A stretch of 64,000 nucleotides of DNA. Source: Pseudomonas sp. Os17. GTDB lineage: Bacteria; Pseudomonadota; Gammaproteobacteria; Pseudomonadales; Pseudomonadaceae. The translations under genes were made by a program, and so were the position numbers. The stretch covers positions 3,971,501-4,035,500 of the forward strand of contig NZ_AP014627.1 in assembly GCF_001547895.1 (NCBI RefSeq). The letters are read 5' to 3'. Each line of letters begins with the position of its first letter. Positions within the stretch are counted from its first letter, which is position 1. Shown here one piece after another: positions 22,738-29,919 of the stretch. The notes beneath the pieces are model-generated. The model was given only the letters and a program-made list of their open reading frames with translations, did not search any database and was not told where the DNA came from.

Positions 22738-24483
22738 TCAAACGCTAGTGCTTTCAATAAGCATTTTGCGAATAGTCAGGTTTTCTAGCTTTGCAACGAT
22801 AGGGCTGCTGTTATCAATATGTTCTTTTACATGCATCCCTTCATTGTAAATTACACCGAGCAAGTAGAGCGTCTCGCTTACCTCAACGCCAGCGGATTCC
22901 GCAACATCTAATTTTGCTTTTGTTCCATTGCTTGTTAAAAAAGTATTTCTGTCAACCTCTGAGGTAATTTTTTCGAAAAGGATGTTTTCTATTTTTACTC
23001 GAACATAACAACAAACCGCAAATGGATCATAGTCATCGCTGCCGTTTGAGTATTTCTGCCATTCACCGTGGGTGTGTGCATGGAATATTGTTGAATCCCC
23101 CCATGTCTCTTTTAATCCGAGGGATTGAAACTCGGCCCTTAAATTTATAGCTGTAGGGCAATAATGCAGATGATGTCTATCTACACCAGAGGAAATTGTA
23201 GGGTCAGCTCTCTTAACAATTAATTTTTTGAAATGCTCATTCAAAGCAGGTTTAGATTTTTTGAGAAAATAAATTTTTTGATCTTTGAATGTAAAGTTTC
23301 TGAAGTAAACAGGGTTCAAATGGGTAAGGATAAGTGGATATATTTTTTGCCCTAGCGATTTTTTTTCTTTTATAAGGTTTGATATGTAATATTGTACCGC
23401 CACAAGGTTTGCGTCATCTAAATAATCAAATACCTCATCTATGACAAGTATGCAGTCCTTTCGATTTTGTGCGTTGTTTACTTTTTGAAGCCACACCGCA
23501 AAGCATAGTGAGTCTCGTTGCCCATTTGATATGTTGGATGCCGCTGGAAATTCAACAATGAGCTTTCCTCCCGACTCTGTTGGACGAATATTTTTCCATG
23601 TTGTGTCAAAAGAACTGATAACTTTTTCATATCTAATTTTATCATTGAGATACGATCTATACTTACAAGCTTTTTTAAAGATTTCTTTGTCCTGATTGTA
23701 GTTCAGACATATTTGATAAGCATTCAGAAGCGTATCGATTCTATCTTGCTGAGTTGAGTCGATTCTGGCTAGCAATGAGGAAACTGAGCTTATGCATTCG
23801 ATGCTTCCTAGGTCTTCTGCTATATGATTAGTGGCCCATAAACGCAGGCTGTCGGCAGTGCCAGTCTCTTGATTGATTCTTCCAATTATGGTGCTTATTT
23901 TTTGCTGAATGCGAGTTCCTGAGTACTTGTCCAAAAGGAGATATAAATTTTGAATTTCTTCTATAAACTCGGGGGCTATTAGTAACTGATCAATATTTCT
24001 CAGTATCTTGGCATTTGCACCGAAAATCGACTTTGTCTGCGTAAAGTTGTACAAGAAATTTGTTTTGGTCGGGATTCGGGCGACGAGTACAAATGGATCA
24101 ATTGCGATTGATGCCGAAGCAGTTGTGAAATTCCCCATGTTTCTTTTTGTACTTTTGGCTATTAGCCTATTGCTTATCACGTGAACGTCGTATCTGTCGC
24201 TTATAGAGTTCGATGTTCCGTCAGCGCTTAATGTAGCAACTGAATCATCTTGGGAGATAGTTATGGATAATTTGGGTTGTAGATCTTCATTGCCTTGATG
24301 CATTTGTTCTTTAGCTAGGGTCAAGCGTACAGAATTGAGGCCAGCAAAGGCTGCAGCGAAGGAGCTTTTCCCGAAGCCATTAGGCGCAACAAGCAAAGAA
24401 GGTTTGTTTGGAATTATATTAAGCTCAAAGAGCTGATTCTCAATGCCTTTTACATTTTCAATGTGGATAGACCTGATCGTCAT
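22738..24483 (-). CDS. ABC/SMC-type ATPase, probable phage-defence protein
   Basis: The 581-residue protein begins MTIRSIHIENVKGIENQLFEL. Its Walker A is APNGFGKSS (33-41), the ABC signature is SNGQRDS (319-325) and Walker B is CILVIDE (344-350) followed by VFDYLDD. The two halves of the ATPase are separated by about 270 mostly helical residues, as in OLD/RecF-like AAA proteins. The C-terminal 170 residues contain CPTAINLRAEF, HAHTHGEWQKY and a conserved-looking RVKIENILFEKI helix; no nuclease motif is obvious. The gene is much more AT-rich than its neighbours, a sign of transfer. It follows a small Cys/His protein gene on the same strand. Confidence 0.85.
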   Translation of the reverse strand: MTIRSIHIENVKGIENQLFELNIIPNKPSLLVAPNGFGKSSFAAAFAGLNSVRLTLAKEQMHQGNEDLQPKLSITISQDDSVATLSADGTSNSISDRYDVHVISNRLIAKSTKRNMGNFTTASASIAIDPFVLVARIPTKTNFLYNFTQTKSIFGANAKILRNIDQLLIAPEFIEEIQNLYLLLDKYSGTRIQQKISTIIGRINQETGTADSLRLWATNHIAEDLGSIECISSVSSLLARIDSTQQDRIDTLLNAYQICLNYNQDKEIFKKACKYRSYLNDKIRYEKVISSFDTTWKNIRPTESGGKLIVEFPAASNISNGQRDSLCFAVWLQKVNNAQNRKDCILVIDEVFDYLDDANLVAVQYYISNLIKEKKSLGQKIYPLILTHLNPVYFRNFTFKDQKIYFLKKSKPALNEHFKKLIVKRADPTISSGVDRHHLHYCPTAINLRAEFQSLGLKETWGDSTIFHAHTHGEWQKYSNGSDDYDPFAVCCYVRVKIENILFEKITSEVDRNTFLTSNGTKAKLDVAESAGVEVSETLYLLGVIYNEGMHVKEHIDNSSPIVAKLENLTIRKMLIESTSV

Positions 24484-24585
24484 ATGTCACTCCTATATTT
24501 TTCTTATCGCTTTTTTATTTTGGAGGGCTGCTCAATATTTAGAATCAATAAATATTAATAACAAGAAGATAGGCTAGGCGCGACT

Positions 24586-24617
24586 GTTTGGCCACCTTTA
24601 TGGCAGCCAAACTTTTT
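24586..24617 (+). terminator. Plus-strand terminator between two minus-strand genes
   Basis: GTTTGGC (24586-24592) pairs with GCCAAAC (24606-24612), followed by TTTTTAGG. On the minus strand no U-tract follows. No plus-strand gene is seen upstream, so it may end a non-coding RNA or a leftover transcript. Confidence 0.6.
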
Positions 24618-24633
24618 AGGTATTTATAGTAAA

Positions 24634-24858
24634 TTATTTTTGTAGCTCTTCGACAATTTTATTCAATTCTTCTTGTGCTTTTTTTATTATCGCAGGTGCG
24701 CACTCCATGCAAATATTTAGGCGCTGCCCCGGGACCTTTTCATAAGCAAAATGTTTTTCGCCTTTGGAAATTGTATGGCTGCTTTTTGCATCACACTTGC
24801 GGGTGCCCGCACTAATTTCAAACCTGAAGTCGCTGATGATGTTTCTAATATTTGACAT
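24634..24858 (-). CDS. Small Cys/His protein, probably zinc-binding
   Basis: The 74-residue product starts MSNIRNIISDFRFEISAGTRKCD. Cys22, His28, His36 and Cys50/Cys53 (KCDAKSSHTISKGEKHFAYEK, then NICMECAPAII) look like a zinc ribbon similar to a PARP-type or treble-clef finger. A charged C-terminal helix follows (KKAQEELNKIVEELQK). AGGGAG lies before the ATG. It is 150 bases upstream of the ATPase gene on the same strand, so the two may form one system. The family is not known to me. Confidence 0.75.
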   Translation of the reverse strand: MSNIRNIISDFRFEISAGTRKCDAKSSHTISKGEKHFAYEKVPGQRLNICMECAPAIIKKAQEELNKIVEELQK

Positions 24859-25251
24859 GTTCGTCTCCCTGAACGTGGCGTTATGCCTTCTTGGTTATCT
24901 TCGTGCCAGCATGCCACAGCTCTACACACGATTGATAGGGCATTAATTCGAAGCTACAGAGCTTCTCGGGGTGTAGGTCTACCAAGGTCTGCCGCTACCA
25001 GTACGGGGCTGATTCAACTCACATCCATCGACTAATTGCCTTCGTTGGACAGGCGCCCTTACTGACTTTAGACCATAATCAACTTTTGTTTGGAAGCCCC
25101 TTTTGGTCGACAGCGGTCGTTCTTGAACGTCCGCTTTTGGCCGATTACTGGCTGTCACGAATGCTAGAAATCGGCCAGAAGGGGCCAGTCGAAGGCATCC
25201 AGGAAATCAGGGGCGATTCAAACTTAAGGAAAGGCTGCTTTGTACCAGCAG
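24859..25251. other. Gene-free interval with repeat remnants
   Basis: No supported gene. It contains CCGCTTTTGGCCG (25131-25143, second copy of the repeat at 22676) and an inverted repeat TGGCCGATT / AATCGGCCA (25138-25146, 25169-25177). These look like pieces of a common Pseudomonas intergenic repeat between two cargo modules. Confidence 0.5.
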
Positions 25252-26436
25252 CTAGTCAAGCCAGCTAAAGAATTTCGACTCAAAGTCCCAAACTGTGAAG
25301 TAGTGGTCGCCGTCCCAGTAGGCTATCTTTCCTCGATCAGTTACGGATCGTTTGGCACGGAAAACAGTATCGGTATTCTTCAGCGCAAGAATCCTTTGAT
25401 CTAGGATTGGGACTTCGTGACCCTGTAATCCATGGGTATCCTGCCCAACGATATGCTTAGGCAGGGCCATTAGCAATGCGGCGTGGGTGGTTTCCTTTAA
25501 CACAAGCGCGAAGACATTCCCGATTGTGCCGTACCCATCGCGCGCGTGTACAACTAAGGCATTGCTGCCCCCCTCCAACCGTCGCAACACCGAAATCAAA
25601 TGATCATCTGATACCAGCGCCGACTTATCGCGAATAACACCTCCCTCAGCTTGGCGGCACCATTCGGCAACATCCTTCGACGTGTTCAGTTCCAGCAGAC
25701 CAGAAGATCGGTTAGCAAATCTTTGTGCGCCGGGCAGGTAACGTGAAGTGGTGACGAAAATCCCACGATCAGCACCGTCATTCGCAACAACACCTCGAAG
25801 AGCTGCTACCGCTTCTAGTCCAATAGGGCGGGATGGTGAGTATCGCTTGGCCTGAACGTAAACGAGGGTGTCCCCTAATGGCCCGCGTTGGAGCAATCGG
25901 ACATCGACGCCGCCATCTCCTACACCGGGTCCCAGCTCTGCCTCATAACCTAGGTTCTGGAATATTCGATAGAGCAGTACTTCAAACTCACGGTGGTGAA
26001 GACTAAGTAGCCGCTCAGGGCGAGAGTAGAAATACTGATAGAGCTCAGCATAAAGATCGCCGAAGTCCTCTATTATTAGGCTGCACACCCACCTCCATTG
26101 AAAGTACGCGTCATAGGCAGTCTGTAACTCTTCTGTTTCGGCCAGAAAATAGAAGGAGTGCCCATCACAGTTTTCAAACCAAAAGCCGTATGCTCCAGCA
26201 ACCTCCTGAAACTGCGCCCGCAATTTTGGATCGTAGTCTTCATCCAGAAGCCGCCCCAGATCTCCTCCGCTGCGGAGAATGAAAATCACGGCGCCATCTC
26301 CTGGCTCCCCGTCTACATGCTCGGCGTAAGAGACAAAGTCACTGTCATGCCAAAGGTCGTGGGAAACAGCCCAGGCTTCGAGAGCTTTCTGCGCATCCTG
26401 AATTAATTTTTCCAGCTGCTTATCTGTGTATTCCAT
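25252..26436 (-). CDS. Mrr-like restriction endonuclease (modification-dependent type IV candidate)
   Basis: From ATG 26436 the product has 394 residues. Residues about 149-240 form an Mrr_cat domain: HREFEVLLYRIFQNLGYEAELGPGVGDGGVDVRL with Asp178, then LVYVQAKRYSP with the Q-x-K variant (Gln195, Lys197), and LRGVVANDGADRGIFVTTSRY. This is the PD-(D/E)xK fold of Mrr nucleases that cut foreign or modified DNA. The 140-residue N-terminal and 150-residue C-terminal parts are unfamiliar and may read the DNA. The gene stands alone, between repeat-containing spacers, in the cargo region. Confidence 0.88.
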   Translation of the reverse strand: MEYTDKQLEKLIQDAQKALEAWAVSHDLWHDSDFVSYAEHVDGEPGDGAVIFILRSGGDLGRLLDEDYDPKLRAQFQEVAGAYGFWFENCDGHSFYFLAETEELQTAYDAYFQWRWVCSLIIEDFGDLYAELYQYFYSRPERLLSLHHREFEVLLYRIFQNLGYEAELGPGVGDGGVDVRLLQRGPLGDTLVYVQAKRYSPSRPIGLEAVAALRGVVANDGADRGIFVTTSRYLPGAQRFANRSSGLLELNTSKDVAEWCRQAEGGVIRDKSALVSDDHLISVLRRLEGGSNALVVHARDGYGTIGNVFALVLKETTHAALLMALPKHIVGQDTHGLQGHEVPILDQRILALKNTDTVFRAKRSVTDRGKIAYWDGDHYFTVWDFESKFFSWLD

Positions 26437-26569
26437 TGACACGTATCTCGCTTGCCAGTAGCAACCTGGCCCGCAGGGGAAGAAACGATCTATCTCGAAA
26501 CGCTATTATGTGAATCATTCATAGTTTCGTAGACGCCTCAAAAACCTCAAAATCGAGCCTAGGTAAACA

Positions 26570-26588
26570 TCTGCTTCTGGCCGAAAGC
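26570..26588 (+). repeat. Degenerate third copy of the CCGCTTTTGGCCG repeat
   Basis: TCTGCTTCTGGCCGAAAGC resembles the exact copies at 22676 and 25131. It lies between the Mrr-like gene and the NUDIX/HNH operon, so each cargo block is bordered by one copy. Confidence 0.45.
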
Positions 26589-26657
26589 ATTCGTGATCCA
26601 ACGCGACCTGAATGTTGCTCTAGCCAGAGAACCAAAAAACTACATAGCAGCACCCAA

Positions 26658-26846
26658 TCAAGCCTTATTCAAACGCAGCACAAAACCACGCAAGTGGGTC
26701 AGTGCAGCCATTTGAGGATCAAGACCACGAAGAGTAGTTGTCCGCTGGCTGCCATCAGGAAGATAAACGACCAAGTCGTCTCCATGAACAATGTAGTGGC
26801 TGGTATACGTCGTACCTTCGTGCTCAAAACTAATTTCTTCTTCCAT
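26658..26846 (-). CDS. Small acidic protein at the end of the NUDIX/HNH operon
   Basis: From ATG 26846 the product has 62 residues: MEEEISFEHEGTTYTSHYIVHGDD, then LVVYLPDGSQRTTTLRGLDPQMAALTHLRGFVLRL. It is a beta-rich fold with an acidic start. It begins 15 bases after the HNH stop, in the same operon. It could inhibit or assist the nuclease (for example as an immunity or DNA-mimic protein), but nothing proves this. Confidence 0.7.
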   Translation of the reverse strand: MEEEISFEHEGTTYTSHYIVHGDDLVVYLPDGSQRTTTLRGLDPQMAALTHLRGFVLRLNKA

Positions 26847-26860
26847 ATCCAACTCCCGAA

Positions 26861-27685
26861 TTAAAGACCGTTCAACCGTGCGGTCAATATTTGCCTGTCT
26901 GCATCATCATCCAGCACATGCATTCTGCGGTGGCAGTTGGGACAAAGCGCAGCCGTGTTTTCCACCGTATCGGCACCACCTTTTACAAGCCACACAATGT
27001 GATGCGTCTCGAGAAAGGGGCTTCCGTCCTTCTTGTTGAACGGTGCAGCTTCTTGGCACAAGTCACACCGCCCCTTGGATCTGCGCTTGGCATGCTCCGC
27101 TACCCAGGCCGAACGCTGATGCTGGGTAACTTTGGCACTGCGCTTTCCAACACTTGCCCGCCCCTGGCGCCGAGCGAGCGCCTCTACCTCCGCATCACTC
27201 AATTTACGTGCTTGCTTCTCTTTCACCTGGCTTAGCTGTTGCAGCGTGGAATCTGGTATGGCCGGCAAAGCACCTGACTTAGGGCGTAGCGGGAATACCC
27301 ACACAAAGCGCTCCTGCCCCTCAGCGTCAGGCTGCCTCTCCCGATACGGCTCATCAGCCAGCACTACCTCACCGATGTAGGTATAGGTTTTAGCAGTGAA
27401 TACTTCGAACAGATGCACGGATACGCCGTTGGCACAAGACTCGTTCAGCGTTCTGTTTTGGTTAAATGCCAGCGACTGATCACCCTGCTGCCCCATACCG
27501 GTGTAGTGCAGCACATCATTAACCCAGCGATCGTCATAAATGGACGCCACATGGTTCGAAACGATGACGAGGGTGTTAGTGCGATTTGAGCGGCGCATCC
27601 CACCTTGCGGACTGCATTGAAACAACTGCGTCAGATCGTCGTTATTGAGATTAGAGCCTGGGACTGGAGGAACAAAATTAACCAT
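26861..27685 (-). CDS. SRA-like plus HNH endonuclease (type IV restriction candidate)
   Basis: From ATG 27685 the product has 274 residues. Residues about 20-135 (GMRRSNRTNTLVIVSNHV, DRWVNDVLHYTGMGQQGDQSL, VHLFEVFTAKTYTYIGEVVLADEPYRERQ) resemble the ScoMcrA-type SRA fold, which reads 5-methylcytosine or phosphorothioate DNA. The HNH domain is C-terminal: zinc Cys207, Cys210, Cys248 and Cys251, with His228-His229 and Asn243 in ETHHIVWLVKGGADTVENTAALCPNCH. ATG overlaps the NUDIX stop by eight bases, so translation is coupled. It probably cuts phage DNA with modified cytosines. Confidence 0.85.
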   Translation of the reverse strand: MVNFVPPVPGSNLNNDDLTQLFQCSPQGGMRRSNRTNTLVIVSNHVASIYDDRWVNDVLHYTGMGQQGDQSLAFNQNRTLNESCANGVSVHLFEVFTAKTYTYIGEVVLADEPYRERQPDAEGQERFVWVFPLRPKSGALPAIPDSTLQQLSQVKEKQARKLSDAEVEALARRQGRASVGKRSAKVTQHQRSAWVAEHAKRRSKGRCDLCQEAAPFNKKDGSPFLETHHIVWLVKGGADTVENTAALCPNCHRRMHVLDDDADRQILTARLNGL

Positions 27686-28067
27686 ATGTTCGGATGATCT
27701 CTTCAGCAATTGAAACATCAGCAGGAGCAAGGTCGTATTGCAGTAACTCGTGAGGTCGCACCCACTCGATCAGGTCATGTACCTGCAGGACGAATTGGGT
27801 GGATTGCAAAACGACGCTGACGGCGATCAGTTCGATCGTGCCGCCGGGATAGGTGTAAATCGAAGAAGTGAGAATCTCTCCGGCGACGGACTCAACACCC
27901 AACTCTTCACGTAGTTCACGGGTGATGCAGTCCTGCGCTGTTTCGCCATGTTCAAGCTTACCGCCCGGAAACTCCCACATGCCCGCCAGCTTCTGGCCTG
28001 GAGCTCTGCGCGTGATAAGAATTTTCCCGTCGCGATGTACGACCGCGGCAGCTACTGGTGCTTTCAT
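27678..28067 (-). CDS. NUDIX hydrolase, NudG-like (pyrimidine/modified-cytosine nucleotide type)
   Basis: From ATG 28067 the product has 129 residues. The Nudix box is complete: GGKLEHGETAQDCITRELREELGV (35-58, in two parts). The C-terminal signature LLQYDLAPADVSIAEE matches NudG (EALQYPLAPADIPLLEAF in E. coli) better than MutT. NudG removes CTP, dCTP and 5-substituted dCTP. Longer starts at 28103 or 28238 are possible but have no ribosome site. It leads the operon with the SRA/HNH nuclease gene, which suggests joint action on modified cytosine. Confidence 0.85.
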   Translation of the reverse strand: MKAPVAAAVVHRDGKILITRRAPGQKLAGMWEFPGGKLEHGETAQDCITRELREELGVESVAGEILTSSIYTYPGGTIELIAVSVVLQSTQFVLQVHDLIEWVRPHELLQYDLAPADVSIAEEIIRTYG

Positions 28068-28197
28068 AGCGCGATTCCTTATCGCCAAGTCCGAAAGATC
28101 CATAGGAACGAAGGGAAAACATCTTAGCCGAGAACCATCACCAGCCCGCACTCCGGGGAGGGAAATTCTCTTCAGCGCGACGCCAAAAACAGACGAG

Positions 28198-28231
28198 TTG
28201 CGGAAGTGATCTAAAAATTTGCGGAAGTGAT
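28198..28231. repeat. 13-bp direct repeats spaced by 21 bp upstream of the NUDIX operon
   Basis: TTGCGGAAGTGAT occurs at 28198-28210 and again at 28219-28231, two helical turns apart. They lie 130-165 bases upstream of the NUDIX start and close to the tRNA-Cys terminator. They may be operator sites or recombination arm sites. Confidence 0.65.
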
Positions 28232-28252
28232 TGCCCAAATCCCAGGCAATAA

Positions 28253-28284
28253 AAAACCCCGTAGACGTTAATCTACGGGGTTTT
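28253..28284 (-). terminator. Terminator after tRNA-Cys
   Basis: On the minus strand a 13-bp stem (AAAACCCCGTAGA / TCTACGGGGTTTT) with a six-base loop is followed by TTATTG. It ends the tRNA transcript. Confidence 0.9.
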
Positions 28285-28290
28285 CAAGGG

Positions 28291-28364
28291 TGGAGGCCGA
28301 GGTCGGAATCGAACCGGCGTAGGCGGATTTGCAATCCGCTGCATAACCATTTTGCTACTCGGCC
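28291..28364 (-). tRNA. tRNA-Cys (anticodon GCA)
   Basis: The minus strand folds into a full cloverleaf: 5' GGCCGAG pairs with CTCGGCC before TCCA. The anticodon loop is TTGCAAA (GCA) on the stem GCGGA/TCCGC. The T arm has GGTTCGATTCC and the CCA end is encoded. It lies 5.6 kb from the integrase and is a plausible, but unproven, insertion site for the cargo or the phage. Confidence 0.97.
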
Positions 28365-28760
28365 CCAAGCGTCCAGTACCGTAAAACAACACTGAACACG
28401 TACAAACTGGAACGGCTTTCGAGATCAACCTCATCTCGCAACTCTTTGATTTTTAAAGAGTTTTTCCGTTTCCTCGCTGAGGAATGGTCGCAATTATGGA
28501 CATGTTTTCCATTCCTGGCAACTCCTATTCGATATTTTTTCTGCCGGGCTGTTTCTACAGGTTTCCGGGCAACTGCAAATCCGTGTCGGAGTGGGCAACG
28601 GCGCTGGATGATTGCACAGATGACGGCGGATTGCTCGCTGCTCTTTCCGCACCCTGCCACCTACCCGATCGGGTTATGGCGCGTGTCCGGCCGCTCGCGG
28701 ACAGTAGCGCCAACGGCTCGACCCGGGCTCCTTCCATCAGGTTCAAGGCGGAATTCCAGC
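28365..28760. other. Gene-free interval before the binding-protein gene
   Basis: No supported gene. The frame of the next gene extends upstream to 28446 but lacks a signal peptide there, while an ideal signal peptide begins at 28761. The part at 28440-28510 is AT-rich and may carry the promoter. I see no clear operator. Confidence 0.4.
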
Positions 28761-29861
28761 ATGCGCATAGCATTCCCTGCGGTATTTGGCGTGGTTCTGG
28801 CGGTGGCGGCAGTCGGGGGGCAGGCCCAGGAGTCCGCGGACAAGACCTTGCGCCTGTACAACTGGTCGGACTACATCGGTGAGCACACCCTCGCCGGCTT
28901 CGAGAAGGCCAGCGGGATCAGGGTGATCTACGACACCTTCGACTCCTACGAGACCGTGCAGGGCAAGCTGCTTCCGGGGCGCTCCGGCTATGACCTGGTG
29001 GTGCTCAACGCCGCGCTGGTGCCGCCCTTGATCAAGGCGCGGGTGTTCCAGCCGTTGAACAAGCAGTTGCTACCCAGCTGGCACAATCTCGACCCTCTGG
29101 TACTCAAGAGCCTGGAGAACTACGACGCGGGCGTGCAGTATTCGGCGCCCTACACCTGGGGCAGCAATGGCGTGACCTACAACGTCGACAAGATCCGCGA
29201 GCGGATGCCGGATGCACCCATCGGTTCCCTGGCGATGCTGTTCGACCCCAAGGTGGTGTCGCGCTTCGCCGACTGCGGAGTGACTCTGCAGGACTCGCCC
29301 ACCGATATCCTGCCGCTGGTCCTGGCCTGGCTGGGGCGCAATCCCAACAGCGCCGAGCCCGCCGATCTCAAGGCCGCGCAGGACGCCTTGATGGCCGTGC
29401 GCCCCTACATCCGCAAGTTCGACTCCACCAGCTACCTCAACGGCCTGGCCAATGGCGAGCTGTGCCTGAGTGCCACCTGGTCCGGCGACTACGCCACGGC
29501 CCAGGCCCGCGCCAATGAAGCCGGAGCACCGGTCAAGCTTAACTACTTCATTCCCAGGGAAGGTTCGCTGATCTGGTTCGACGACTTCTACATCCCCGCC
29601 GACGCCCCGAATGCGGCCAATGCCCACGCCTTTATCGAGTACCTGTTGCAGCCCCAGGTCATGGCCGAGGTCAGCGACTACATCCGCTATGCCAATGCCA
29701 ACCTCAAGGCCACACCGCTGCTCAGCGCCGAAGTGCGCGACAACCCGGCGATCTACCCCGATGCCCAGACCCGCGAGCGCCTGTTTACCCAGACCATCCA
29801 GTCACCCGCCAGTACCCGCCTGATCACTCGCACCTGGAACATGGTGAAGATCGGCAAGTGA
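28761..29861 (+). CDS. Polyamine-type ABC transporter substrate-binding protein (PotF/SpuD family)
   Basis: From ATG 28761 the product has 366 residues. A signal peptide (MRIAFPAVFGVVLAVAAVGGQAQ) is followed by the family start LRLYNWSDYIGEHTLAGFEKASGIRVIYDTFDS and the conserved GYDLVVLNAALVPPLI, PYTWGSNGVTYN and GSLIWFDDFYIPADAPN. The last motif contributes the aspartate/tryptophan residues that hold putrescine or spermidine. No permease or ATPase gene is adjacent, so it must work with a transporter encoded elsewhere. The next gene is an omega-aminotransferase in the same direction. Confidence 0.92.
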   Translation: MRIAFPAVFGVVLAVAAVGGQAQESADKTLRLYNWSDYIGEHTLAGFEKASGIRVIYDTFDSYETVQGKLLPGRSGYDLVVLNAALVPPLIKARVFQPLNKQLLPSWHNLDPLVLKSLENYDAGVQYSAPYTWGSNGVTYNVDKIRERMPDAPIGSLAMLFDPKVVSRFADCGVTLQDSPTDILPLVLAWLGRNPNSAEPADLKAAQDALMAVRPYIRKFDSTSYLNGLANGELCLSATWSGDYATAQARANEAGAPVKLNYFIPREGSLIWFDDFYIPADAPNAANAHAFIEYLLQPQVMAEVSDYIRYANANLKATPLLSAEVRDNPAIYPDAQTRERLFTQTIQSPASTRLITRTWNMVKIGK

Positions 29862-29919
29862 TCCGGCGGTGCGGATCCCACACGCTGTCCACGCAACGCT
29901 TTGACCCGAGGTGAAGCCC

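Noticed and set aside
25086..25268. 60-codon plus-strand frame between the Cys/His protein and the Mrr-like gene
   Set aside because: It consists of intergenic repeat sequence and has no ribosome site.
28446..28760. Upstream extension of the polyamine-binding protein
   Set aside because: A signal peptide with cleavage motif begins at 28761, so the extra 105 codons cannot be part of a periplasmic protein.
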